Positions 24,807 through 32,803 of a stretch of 64,000 nt of DNA are shown in pieces. The stretch is from assembly GCF_025938095.1 (NCBI RefSeq), contig NZ_JAPCZF010000001.1:744001-808000 (forward strand), in the 5' to 3' direction. This DNA is from Novosphingobium sp. JCM 18896. Lineage in GTDB: Bacteria > Pseudomonadota > Alphaproteobacteria > Sphingomonadales > Sphingomonadaceae. The position numbers were made by a program, and so were the translations under genes. Position 1 is the first letter of the stretch. Every line of letters begins with the position of its first letter. Under the pieces are notes generated by a model. That model worked only from the letters and a program-made list of their open reading frames with translations, ran no database searches and was not told the origin of the DNA.

Positions 24807-25726
24807 TGCTTCTGTCCCTGTCCGAAGACCAGACCCAGATCCTCGACTTCATCGACAGCCTGACGCGGCCTTATGCCGCCGTCCCGATGCACGACGTCTC
24901 CTTCGCGCTGACCAGCGACGCGCTCGACGCCGAGCTGGTCGAGGGCGGTTTCCTCGACGTGATGGCGATGGAAGAACTCGGCGCGGTCACCGCGGCGCTG
25001 GTGGTCGAGAAGCTGGCGCGGCTGCCTTTCGCGGTCGAGGCGGCGGCCTCGGCGCTGGTGCGTCCTTTGCTCGATCCCGAACTGCCGCGGCCGCTGTGCC
25101 TCGTCGAGGAAGGCTCGCTGCGCAAGCCCGTGCGCTTCCTCAAGCCCGGCGCGACCGTCGTGGTCGTGGGTGAGGGTAGTGTTCGCAGCTTTACCGCCGG
25201 CGAAGAGCACGTCCGCTCGGCCGGCGACGAAGTGCTCTACGGCTATCCGGTGGCGTTCCTGACCGGCGTGCCCGCCGAGACGCGCAGCCACGACGTCACC
25301 TCCGAGCGACTGCTGACGGCCTGGCGCGGCGCACTCGCGGCCGAGGCTGCGGGCCTGCTCGCGGCGGCGCTGGCCTCGGTCACCACCTATGTCGGCGAGC
25401 GCAAGCAGTTTGGCCGCCCGATCGCCACCTTCCAGGCGCTGCGTCACCGCCTCGCCGAGATCCAGGTCGCGACCAACGGCGTCTACTGGCTGGCGCTGCG
25501 CGCGGCGATGACCGGCACCGCCGGCGATGCCGCGCTCGCGGCGCTGCACGCGCAGGAGGCGGCGAAGCGGGTGGGCTACGACTTCCACCAGTTCCTCGGC
25601 GCCATGGGCATGACGCTCGAGCATCCGCTGCACCTGTGGACCTATCGCCTCAAGTTGCTGACTGCCGAACTCGGCGGGCGCGGCGCTCAGGCGGTCGCTG
25701 CGGCGGACGCGATCTGGGGCGACTGA
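24806..25726 (+). CDS. Acyl-CoA dehydrogenase, short partner subunit (second pair)
   Basis: A 306-residue truncated acyl-CoA dehydrogenase, start ATG 24806 overlapping the previous stop. Arg199 in ERKQFGRPIATFQALRHRLA is the conserved FAD contact, and HPLHLWTYRLKLLTAELGG forms the last helix. The N-terminal alpha domain is short and the central beta domain is degenerate (no SEPxAGSD motif), as in small subunits of steroid side-chain FadE heterotetramers. It is coupled to the long subunit. It is followed by a 10-bp inverted repeat at 25748 and then the second TonB receptor, which faces the same way with its own long leader. Confidence 0.87.
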   Translation: MLLSLSEDQTQILDFIDSLTRPYAAVPMHDVSFALTSDALDAELVEGGFLDVMAMEELGAVTAALVVEKLARLPFAVEAAASALVRPLLDPELPRPLCLVEEGSLRKPVRFLKPGATVVVVGEGSVRSFTAGEEHVRSAGDEVLYGYPVAFLTGVPAETRSHDVTSERLLTAWRGALAAEAAGLLAAALASVTTYVGERKQFGRPIATFQALRHRLAEIQVATNGVYWLALRAAMTGTAGDAALAALHAQEAAKRVGYDFHQFLGAMGMTLEHPLHLWTYRLKLLTAELGGRGAQAVAAADAIWGD

Positions 25727-25747
25727 ACCGACGATTTCGCGCGAAGT

Positions 25748-25777
25748 GAGACGGCGAATATCACAAGTCGCCGTCTC
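25748..25777. terminator. Perfect 10-bp inverted repeat after the FadE pair
   Basis: GAGACGGCGA (25748-25757) and TCGCCGTCTC (25768-25777) are exact complements with a 10-base loop, 22 bases after the stop at 25726. There is no T run, so it may be an atypical terminator or an operator for the downstream receptor. The rest of 25727-25972 is leader without a gene. Confidence 0.5.
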
Positions 25778-25972
25778 GCCGCGTTGCGCTCCATTGCCCG
25801 CAGCAACGGCACTTGTCCGTGTCGGAACCGCGATGTCAAAAATGGACCCGACTGGTTCATTTAAGCATCTGTAAGATACTGGGAAATCGCGATTGCTGAA
25901 CGCTTGAACGGCGTTTCTGCATCATTTGACATGACCTGCCCGCTCGCTGAGCATCCCCGCCTAACAAGAGAA

Positions 25973-28219
25973 ATGGGGGATTTGGATATGGGCGGGCATG
26001 CCAATCGGCGACACGTCGCGAGCACTCTGCTTGCGCTTTGCATCACCACCGCGCTGACCGGCGTTTCGGCGCAGGCGCAGGAAACCGCGACGGTCGAGAG
26101 CACCGGCGTCGGCGACATCGTCGTCACCGCGCAGCGGCGCGAGGAAAACCTGCAGGACGTGCCGATCTCGGTCACGGCGATCAGCAACGACACCTTGCAG
26201 GCGGTCGGCGTCGGCGGCACCACGACGATCAGCCAGATCGTCCCCAGCGTGCAGGTGACCTCGTCGGGCCCGTCGAACATCTTCTTCATGCGCGGCGTCG
26301 GCAACACCAGCGGCAACGTGGGCGAGGAGGGCGCGAACGCGTTCTACGTCGACGGCGTCTACCTGGGCGACCTGACCTCGGCCGGTACCAAGTTCAACAA
26401 CATCCAGCGCATCGAAGTGCTGAAAGGCCCGCAGGGCACCTTGTTCGGGCGCAACTCGTCGGGCGGTCTGGTCAACATCATCACGCGCGAGCCCGACAAC
26501 GAGGCGACGGTCCAGGGCAAGGTCGGCTACGGTAATTACAATACGGTCCAGGGCCAGCTCTATGCGGCGACGCCGCTGAGCGAGAACGTCAGCATCGACG
26601 TGGCGCTGACCGGCAAGGATCAGAACGACGGCTTCGGCACCAACCTGGCCACCGGCAAAGACATCGGCAAGGGCTGGTACTGGGGCGCGCGCTCGAAGCT
26701 GGTCTGGCGGCCGGGCGACGCGACCAAGATCGTCCTCTCGGGCGATTACTACAAAGACTACAACGACTACGTGAACGGGTTCTACCTGACCAAGGGCAGC
26801 GTCGGCACCGGCGGCTATCGCTTCCCCGGCGAATACAACCTCAACACGCTCGACAACGGCTATGCCGACATCCAGACCTTCGGCGGTTCGCTGACGATCG
26901 AGCACGAGTTCGACTTCGCCACCTTGACCAGCATCACCGCGCGCCGCGGGGTCAAGGTCCAGTCCTCGTTCGACGCCGACTACACCTCGTCGCGCCTGGT
27001 GATCGCCTACGTGCCGTCGCGGGTGAACACGTTCCAGCAGGAACTGCGCTTGGCCTCGGCCACGACGACGCCGTTCAACTGGCAGCTCGGCGTGTTCTAC
27101 TACCACGCCAAGGCCAACGTCGACGGCTTCACCCTGCGCGGTCTGGCCTTCGGCGGGCTCAACAACGGCACTTCGACGCGCGCCGAGATGAAGACCAATT
27201 CCTACGCCGCCTTCGGCGAGGCGGGCTACGACATCACGCCGACCACGCACCTGATCGCGGGCCTGCGCTATACCAAGGACGAGCGCACCTATCAGGGCAC
27301 GGTGACGACGATCCAGACGGGCGTGGTCACGGTCGCGCCGCCGGCGCAGAAGCTGTCGACGGGCAAGGTCACTTACCGCGTCGCGCTGCGCCAGGACCTG
27401 ACCGACAAGATCAACGTCTATGCCTCGTACAACCGCGGCTTCAAGTCGGGTATCTTCGCGGCGACGGGCAGCCCGCTCGATCCCGCGGTCGGCCCGCAGA
27501 CGATCGACGCCTTCGAGGTCGGCCTCAAGTCGCAGTTGTTCGACAACATGGTCCGCCTCAACCTCGCGGGCTTCCACTACCAGATCGACGACTACCAGAT
27601 CCGCGCCCAGCCTTCGCCGGGCCGCACCCTGCTGCTCAACGCCGCGACGGTGAAGGTCGACGGTCTCGAAGGCGAACTGACGATCGCGCCGGCCGAGGGC
27701 CTGACCCTGAACTTCTCTGGCACCTACCTAAATTCGCGCTTCACCGACTTCCCCGGCGCGCAGTTCACCTATCAGAGCCCGGCGGTCTGCACGACCGGCC
27801 AACCGGCCGGCCGCGCGCGTCCGGCGGGGCAGTCGACGGGCCCGGCGACGGGCGGCGGCATCAACTGCTTCGGCGATGCCACGGGCAACAAGACCCCGCT
27901 CTCGCCGACCTTCGCCTCGACCGTCAGCCTGAACTGGCGCAAGAACCTGGGCAACGATGCCGAGGTGATCTTCAACGCGCTGTGGAACCACTCCAGCCGG
28001 ATATTCTTCGAGGCCGACAACCGCCTGTCGCAGGGCGCCTACGACGTCGTGAACCTGTCGTTCGAGCTGCGGCCGAACAAGAACTGGGGCATCGAGCTCT
28101 GGGGCAACAACATGTTCGACGAGCGCTACTACCAGACCGGCGTCGGCGGCACGACCGGCGACCACAGCGAATACGCACCGCCGCGGACCTACGGCGTGAG
28201 CCTGAAGTTCGATTTCTGA
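25973..28219 (+). CDS. TonB-dependent outer-membrane receptor (second)
   Basis: A 748-residue receptor. The signal peptide follows the basic segment GGHANRRH and ends near AQAQ; then GDIVVTAQRREENLQDVPIS is the TonB-box/plug start. The plug contains NIQRIEVLKGPQGTLFGRNS, and the barrel ends with ...RTYGVSLKFDF, a proper terminal Phe for BAM recognition. The start ATG 25973 is chosen; ATG 25988 (with GGGGA 9 bases before) is equally possible, and TTG 25904 would give an unlikely leader. It is unlike the receptor at 21064 in length and loops, so the two probably import different or chemically distinct cargo. The convergent SDR gene follows across a REP pair. Confidence 0.92.
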   Translation: MGDLDMGGHANRRHVASTLLALCITTALTGVSAQAQETATVESTGVGDIVVTAQRREENLQDVPISVTAISNDTLQAVGVGGTTTISQIVPSVQVTSSGPSNIFFMRGVGNTSGNVGEEGANAFYVDGVYLGDLTSAGTKFNNIQRIEVLKGPQGTLFGRNSSGGLVNIITREPDNEATVQGKVGYGNYNTVQGQLYAATPLSENVSIDVALTGKDQNDGFGTNLATGKDIGKGWYWGARSKLVWRPGDATKIVLSGDYYKDYNDYVNGFYLTKGSVGTGGYRFPGEYNLNTLDNGYADIQTFGGSLTIEHEFDFATLTSITARRGVKVQSSFDADYTSSRLVIAYVPSRVNTFQQELRLASATTTPFNWQLGVFYYHAKANVDGFTLRGLAFGGLNNGTSTRAEMKTNSYAAFGEAGYDITPTTHLIAGLRYTKDERTYQGTVTTIQTGVVTVAPPAQKLSTGKVTYRVALRQDLTDKINVYASYNRGFKSGIFAATGSPLDPAVGPQTIDAFEVGLKSQLFDNMVRLNLAGFHYQIDDYQIRAQPSPGRTLLLNAATVKVDGLEGELTIAPAEGLTLNFSGTYLNSRFTDFPGAQFTYQSPAVCTTGQPAGRARPAGQSTGPATGGGINCFGDATGNKTPLSPTFASTVSLNWRKNLGNDAEVIFNALWNHSSRIFFEADNRLSQGAYDVVNLSFELRPNKNWGIELWGNNMFDERYYQTGVGGTTGDHSEYAPPRTYGVSLKFDF

Positions 28220-28282
28220 GGAACGGCTAGTAGCGGGGGGAGGGATATGCTGACCCTCTCCCCGTTCGACGGCACCTTTGTT

Positions 28283-28386
28283 CGTCATCCCCGCGAAGGC
28301 GGGGATCCATTACCCGAACTTTCGGATCGCACTGCGGTGCCTTCGGAGAACTGAGGAGATGGATCCCCGCCTTCGCGGGGATGACG
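28283..28386. repeat. REP-like perfect 28-bp inverted pair (GTCATCCCCGC family)
   Basis: The left arm begins CGTCATCCCCGCGAAGGCGG (28283-28310); the right arm 28359-28386 is its exact reverse complement. The arm sequence is the same as the pair at 9896; the centre differs. It lies between convergent genes (receptor 28219, SDR 28442). Confidence 0.85.
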
Positions 28387-28441
28387 GGTTTTGGTGCGGT
28401 GGCGGTAACGGTTGAGTTGCCGACCGACCTGCGCCGCCCCC

Positions 28442-29266
28442 TCACGCCTTCGTCAGCAAGGTCCCGAGTTCCTCGTCATCCTCGACGTTGATCATGCCGC
28501 CGAGCTTGGCGCCGCCGCCGACGGCCAGGGTCTCGCCGGTGATGTAGGAGGCGGCGTCGCTGGCGAAGAACACGATCGCTTGGGCCACCTCGCGCATCGT
28601 GCCGTAGCGGCCCAGCGAGAAGGCCGACTTGGCGACCGCGGCGGCGTCGAAGCCGCGCTTGTCCCAGCCGAGTTCGGCGGCCTCGGTCGCGGTCATGCCC
28701 GGGGCGACGCAGTTGACGCGGATGCCGCTCGGTCCCCATTCGGCCGACATGACCTTGGTCAGCATCTGCAGTCCGGCCTTGGCCGCCGAATAGGCGCCGA
28801 CGCCCTGGGTGCCGTTGACCCCGGCCATCGACGAGACGTTGACCACGCAGCCACCGGTCCGCCGCAGATGCGGGAAGGCCGCCTGCGCGCAATATTGCGC
28901 GGCGCTGAGGTTGAGCTGGATGTCGCGGTCCCACTTGGCGAGGTCCATGCGGTGGAGCCCGACATGGCCGTGCGCGCCGCCGGCGTTGTTGACCAGCACG
29001 TCGAGCCGGCCGAACTCGGCCACGGTCGCCTCGATCAGCGCCTTGCAGGCCTCGGGCTTGCGCACGTCGGTCGCGACGCTGAGCACGCGCCGTCCGGTGT
29101 CCGCGCGGATCGCTTCGGCCATGACCTCGAGTTTCTCGATGCGCCGCCCCGCGAGGATAATGTCGGCGCCGCGCTCGGCCAGCAGTCGCGCAGTCGCGCC
29201 GCCGATGCCCGTGCCGCCGCCGGTGACCACGGCCACGCGGCCGCTGAGATCGAAGCCTTCGAGCAT
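28442..29266 (-). CDS. SDR family oxidoreductase
   Basis: A 274-residue SDR. VTGGGTGIGG lies at about residues 14-23, NNAG near 93, Ser in VNVSSMAG and the catalytic YSAAK pair. The C-terminus is extended by about 25 residues past the usual GGG end (LAVGGGAKLGG, then an acidic NVEDDEELGT segment). ATG 29266 overlaps the stop of the DUF1214-like gene by one base (TGATG), so the two form a coupled operon read from the operator at 30493. Substrate unknown. The tight coupling suggests that both act on the same compound. Confidence 0.88.
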   Translation of the reverse strand: MLEGFDLSGRVAVVTGGGTGIGGATARLLAERGADIILAGRRIEKLEVMAEAIRADTGRRVLSVATDVRKPEACKALIEATVAEFGRLDVLVNNAGGAHGHVGLHRMDLAKWDRDIQLNLSAAQYCAQAAFPHLRRTGGCVVNVSSMAGVNGTQGVGAYSAAKAGLQMLTKVMSAEWGPSGIRVNCVAPGMTATEAAELGWDKRGFDAAAVAKSAFSLGRYGTMREVAQAIVFFASDAASYITGETLAVGGGAKLGGMINVEDDEELGTLLTKA

Positions 29267-30456
29267 CACCAGCGTCTCCGGCGTTGGCAGGCCCTTACGC
29301 GCTGGCGCAGCTCCTCGGCACGCTCTTCCGGCGTCACCTTGGGCGTGTCCGCGGGCAGGTGATCGCGGATCTCGGAGAGCTTCACGCGCTTCATCGTCGG
29401 CACCGGGTGGCTGTCGCAGTCGTACCAGCGGCCGTAGATCGTACCCTGGTAGAAGCCCGCCGCGTCGAGCCAGTTCGGCACGCCCGGGTCCTCCTGCGCG
29501 ACCACGGCATAGAACCGCCCGTCCGAGGCGACATGGGCGAAGTGGCCGTTGGTGCTCGACAGGCGGTAGACGTATTCGGTGGCGTTGAAATAGGGATCGT
29601 TGAGCTGCCAGTTCCAGTAGCGGCGCTGCGCCGGCAGGTCGGTCTCGACGATCAGCGCCTCGCCGGGCTCGAACTCGTAGACCGCAGGGAGATAGACCTG
29701 GCGGGTGAACGATCCGCCGTAGACCGCCGGCTCGAACACGTTGACGCCGACATTGGCCTTCACCGCGTTTTGCATGGCGTAGAACAGCTTGGTCGCGCGC
29801 ACGGGCATCCGCGCCATGTGATCGATCCGCTCGAGGATTTCGTCGGGCGTCAGTCGTGCCTTCAATCCCTTGGGGTTCAGGCATTCGATCGACATGCGTG
29901 GATCGACCTCGTTGACCCAGTCGTAGCTGCGATAGCGCGTCATCAACACGCGCGCGCCCGGCGCGATCTTCAGCCAGTTGCCCGTATAGCCCGCCGGCTT
30001 CTCGGTGCTGACCAGCAGTTCGAAGCTGCCGTCGGGCTCGACCTGCAGGTCGCCGCTGTCGATGTCGTTGTAATAGGTGCCGACGAGGTCGTTTTCCCAG
30101 GGCAGCCCGGCCGAGCTCAGCGCCGTGGTGAAGGTGATCATGAACACCGAACCGCGGTCGCCGCTGATCTTGTAGCTGTAGTCGCTGGAGATCGGCGCGT
30201 AGAGGTAGATGTCGTCGGGGTTGGGCTGCAGGGTGTAGACGGGGTTCCACAGCGGTGCCCAGTCGGGATGCTCGGGATCGGCGTGGAAGAAGGCGAAATA
30301 GCCGTAGGACAGCTGCATCATGATCTGGCGATAGACGTCAGCGCGATATTGCGGGTCGTCGGGGCGCCAGGTGTTCGCGATCTCGTTGACAGCCTCCTCC
30401 AGCGGTTGGAGGTACTGCGACAGCGGGCCGATCTGTCCACCAGTGCTTTGGGTCAT
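29266..30456 (-). CDS. DUF1214-like protein of unknown function
   Basis: A 396-residue soluble protein without an evident signal peptide or membrane span. The middle region (NWLKIAPGARVLMTRYRSYD) and C-terminal segment (RRYWNWQLNDPYFNATEYVY) resemble DUF1214/DUF1254-type jelly-roll proteins; aromatic residues are unusually frequent. No catalytic motif is recognisable. The start at 30456 has GAGAGGA close upstream. It is the first gene of a minus-strand operon with an SDR and is divergent from another SDR gene, with a 20-bp operator-like palindrome between. In sphingomonads such proteins sit in catabolic clusters, but function is unknown and I do not assign one. Confidence 0.75.
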   Translation of the reverse strand: MTQSTGGQIGPLSQYLQPLEEAVNEIANTWRPDDPQYRADVYRQIMMQLSYGYFAFFHADPEHPDWAPLWNPVYTLQPNPDDIYLYAPISSDYSYKISGDRGSVFMITFTTALSSAGLPWENDLVGTYYNDIDSGDLQVEPDGSFELLVSTEKPAGYTGNWLKIAPGARVLMTRYRSYDWVNEVDPRMSIECLNPKGLKARLTPDEILERIDHMARMPVRATKLFYAMQNAVKANVGVNVFEPAVYGGSFTRQVYLPAVYEFEPGEALIVETDLPAQRRYWNWQLNDPYFNATEYVYRLSSTNGHFAHVASDGRFYAVVAQEDPGVPNWLDAAGFYQGTIYGRWYDCDSHPVPTMKRVKLSEIRDHLPADTPKVTPEERAEELRQRVRACQRRRRW

Positions 30457-30492
30457 GGAAACATCCTCTCGGCGATGTGGGACTCGCTTGCC

Positions 30493-30512
30493 TAGATGGT
30501 AAGCACTATCTA
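30493..30512. promoter_or_regulatory. Operator-like palindrome, site 1 of 3
   Basis: TAGATGGTAAGCACTATCTA: outer TAGAT/ATCTA inverted arms, core GATGG-N6-CTATC. It lies centrally in the 82-base gap between divergent starts 30456 and 30539. The same spacing and near-identical halves occur at 35314 and 37673. The flanking GCTTGCCT on the left also matches site 3. Confidence 0.65.
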
Positions 30513-30538
30513 ATCGGACTGTAAATGGAGGATAGAGT

Positions 30539-31339
30539 ATGAGCGGAGAGGACATGATCGATCTGGGCGGCCAGGTGGCCCTGGTGACGGGCGCAGGCCA
30601 GAACGCGGGCCGCGCGATTGCGCTGGAGCTGGCGCGGCACAATTGCGGCGGCGTCGCGGTGAACGATTTCGTTGCCGAACGTGCCGAGGCCGTGGCCGCG
30701 GAAATCCGCGCGACCGGCGTGCCGGCCGTGGCCGTGCCCTTCGACGTTTCCGACCTCGAAGCCGTGCGCGCCGCCGTGGCCAAGGCGACGGCTGAACTCG
30801 GCCCGATCACGGTGCTGGTCAACAATGCCGGCATGGCGGGCCCGGGCGGCTCGCTGCGGCCGACCTTGAACTTCTGGGAGGAAGATCCCGAGGCCTGGCC
30901 GCGCTATCTCGGCACCAATCTCTACGGCGTGCTCAACTGCTGCCACGCGATCATCCCGGCGATGGTCGAGGCCAAGAAGGGCCGCATCGTCACGATCGTC
31001 TCGGACTCGGGCCGCACCGGCGAGCCCAAGCTCGCGGTCTATGCCGCGGCCAAGGCCGGCGCCAACGGCTTCGTCCGCTCGATCGCCAAGGAAGTCGGCC
31101 GCCACGGCATCACCTGCAACGCCGTGTCGCTGTCGTCGCTGATGCCCGACATGCCGCAGGAACAGCTCGAGGAATTCGAGAAGAGCGATCACGCCAAGAA
31201 GCAGCTCTCGAACTACATCGTGCGCCGCTACGGCCGTTCGCAGGACGTCGCCACCCTGGTGACCTACCTGTGCTCGAACGCGGCCTCGTGGATCACGGGG
31301 CAGACCTATCCGCTCAATGGCGGCTACGTCACCGCCTAA
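30539..31339 (+). CDS. SDR family oxidoreductase
   Basis: A 266-residue SDR. The cofactor loop is VTGAGQNAGRA (about residues 17-27), with NNAG near 100, Ser in VSDSGRTG, the catalytic YAAAK pair, and the tail TYPLNGGYVTA. GGAGG at 30526-30530 supports ATG 30539; ATG 30554 is a possible alternative. Its promoter carries palindrome site 1. It is followed after 94 bases by the molybdenum hydroxylase genes on the same strand, so an operon of SDR plus hydroxylase is likely. Probably an alcohol/ketone dehydrogenase acting before or after hydroxylation. Substrate unknown. Confidence 0.88.
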   Translation: MSGEDMIDLGGQVALVTGAGQNAGRAIALELARHNCGGVAVNDFVAERAEAVAAEIRATGVPAVAVPFDVSDLEAVRAAVAKATAELGPITVLVNNAGMAGPGGSLRPTLNFWEEDPEAWPRYLGTNLYGVLNCCHAIIPAMVEAKKGRIVTIVSDSGRTGEPKLAVYAAAKAGANGFVRSIAKEVGRHGITCNAVSLSSLMPDMPQEQLEEFEKSDHAKKQLSNYIVRRYGRSQDVATLVTYLCSNAASWITGQTYPLNGGYVTA

Positions 31340-31433
31340 GGCTGAGACGATCAGGCAAGGCTCTGCCGCATTCCGGCATTGACGAATCCGGTTGGAGGAC
31401 GATGTTTAGACCTCAAAATACGAGGGAGTCTGA

Positions 31434-32315
31434 ATGTCGTCGCCAGCCTATCATGCCCCTGAGACGATAGAGCAGGCGGTGGCGCTGCTGGCGGGTGACG
31501 CCGGCGCGCGGCCGCTTGCCGGGGGCACCGACCTGATCGTGCAGATGCGCTCGGGCCGCAACGCGCCCAGCGCGATCGTCGATCTCAAGCGTATCGCCGG
31601 CCTGTCCGGCATCCGCGCGCTGCCCGGTGGCGGTTTCGCCATCGGCGCGGCGACGCCGTGCACCGCGCTCAAGGACGACGCGGCGCTGGCTGCGGCCTGG
31701 CCCGGCGTGGTCGAGGCGGCCAACCTGATCGGCTCGGTCCAGGTACGCAATCGCGCGACCATGGCGGGCAACCTCTGTAACGCCTCGCCCGCAGCCGACA
31801 GCGTGCCCGCGCTGGTCGCCGCCGGTGCGACCTGCCTCGTCGCCGGCCCGAACGGTCAGCGCGAGGTGCCGGTCGAGGCGATCCCGGCGGGGCCGGGCAA
31901 GACCTCGCTCGCGCCCGGCGAAGTGCTGGTCGAGATTCGCTTGCCGGCACAACTCGGCGCCGATGCCTACCTGCGCTCGATCCCGCGGAGCGAGATGGAC
32001 ATCGCCGTGGTCGGTGCCGGGGTGAGTCTGGTGCTCGGTGCCGGCGGTGTCTGCACCGCGGCGCGCGTGGCGATCGGCGCCGTCGCGCCCACGGTCGTCC
32101 TCGTCGAAGCCGCGGGCGCCGCGTTGATCGGCGGCAAGCTCGACGATGCCGCGCTCGAAGCCGCCGCCGATGCCGTGCGCGCCGCCTGCCGGCCGATCGA
32201 CGACAAGCGCGGCACCGCCGAATACCGCACCGCCATGGCCGGCGTGCTGGTCAAGCGCACCGCAAAGATCGCGCTCGAACGCGCGCATAAAAATCAGGGC
32301 CGGAGTCAGGCATGA
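31434..32315 (+). CDS. Molybdenum hydroxylase, FAD subunit (CoxM/XDH medium-type)
   Basis: A 293-residue FAD subunit of the xanthine dehydrogenase family. ARPLAGGTDLIVQMRSGR (about residues 23-40) is the FAD_binding_5 loop, and IGSVQVRNRATMAGNLCNAS (about 99-118) the second FAD contact with its NRATMAGN motif. The C-terminal CO_deh_flav_C region follows. It passes electrons from the 2Fe-2S subunit to an acceptor. The order FAD, 2Fe-2S, Mo subunit is the coxMSL order, and the stop overlaps the next start by 4 bases (ATGA). The 4Fe-4S insertion of 4-hydroxybenzoyl-CoA reductase beta subunits is absent. Confidence 0.92.
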   Translation: MSSPAYHAPETIEQAVALLAGDAGARPLAGGTDLIVQMRSGRNAPSAIVDLKRIAGLSGIRALPGGGFAIGAATPCTALKDDAALAAAWPGVVEAANLIGSVQVRNRATMAGNLCNASPAADSVPALVAAGATCLVAGPNGQREVPVEAIPAGPGKTSLAPGEVLVEIRLPAQLGADAYLRSIPRSEMDIAVVGAGVSLVLGAGGVCTAARVAIGAVAPTVVLVEAAGAALIGGKLDDAALEAAADAVRAACRPIDDKRGTAEYRTAMAGVLVKRTAKIALERAHKNQGRSQA

Positions 32316-32803
32316 GCAAGCTTCTCGTATCCACCACGGTCAACGGCGACCCGCAGCAGTTCCTCTGCGATCCCGACACCTCGCTACTCGACGCGCTGCG
32401 CGAGGAGATGGACCTGACCGGTAGCAAGGAAGGCTGCGGCTCGGGCGACTGCGGCGCCTGCACCGTCGTGCTCGACGGCAAGATGGTCTGCTCGTGCCTG
32501 GTCCTCGCACCGGAGGCCGAGGGGCGCCAGGTCAGCACGATCGAGGGCGTCGCCGAAGGCAACCAGCTCCATCCGATCCAGCGCCAGTTCCTCGAACACG
32601 GCGCGCTCCAGTGCGGCTTCTGCACGCCGGGCTTCATCGTCGCATCCAAGGCACTGCTCGACCACAATCCGGATCCGAGCGAGACCGAGGTGCGCTATTG
32701 GCTGGCGGGCAATCTCTGCCGCTGCACGGGCTACGACAAGATCGTGCGCGCGGTGATGGACGCCGCGGCCGAGCTGCGTCAGGACAGGAGGACCGCGGCA
32801 TGA
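32312..32803 (+). CDS. Molybdenum hydroxylase, [2Fe-2S] subunit (CoxS-type)
   Basis: A 163-residue iron-sulfur subunit. The plant-type cluster ligands are Cys42, Cys47, Cys50 and Cys62 (GCGSGDCGAC ... CSC), and the second cluster uses Cys101, Cys104, Cys136 and Cys138 (CGFC and CRC). All eight are present. It transfers electrons from the molybdenum site to FAD. ATG overlaps the FAD-subunit stop and its own stop overlaps the large-subunit start (both ATGA), so the three subunits are translated as a coupled set with matched stoichiometry. Confidence 0.94.
   Translation: MSKLLVSTTVNGDPQQFLCDPDTSLLDALREEMDLTGSKEGCGSGDCGACTVVLDGKMVCSCLVLAPEAEGRQVSTIEGVAEGNQLHPIQRQFLEHGALQCGFCTPGFIVASKALLDHNPDPSETEVRYWLAGNLCRCTGYDKIVRAVMDAAAELRQDRRTAA

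Noticed and set aside
4843-25821. Shared ACTTGTCNGTG at 4843 and 25811 as a common operator
   Set aside because: Only ten matching bases, with no symmetry and different flanks. Two such matches in about 600 bases of intergenic DNA could well be chance.
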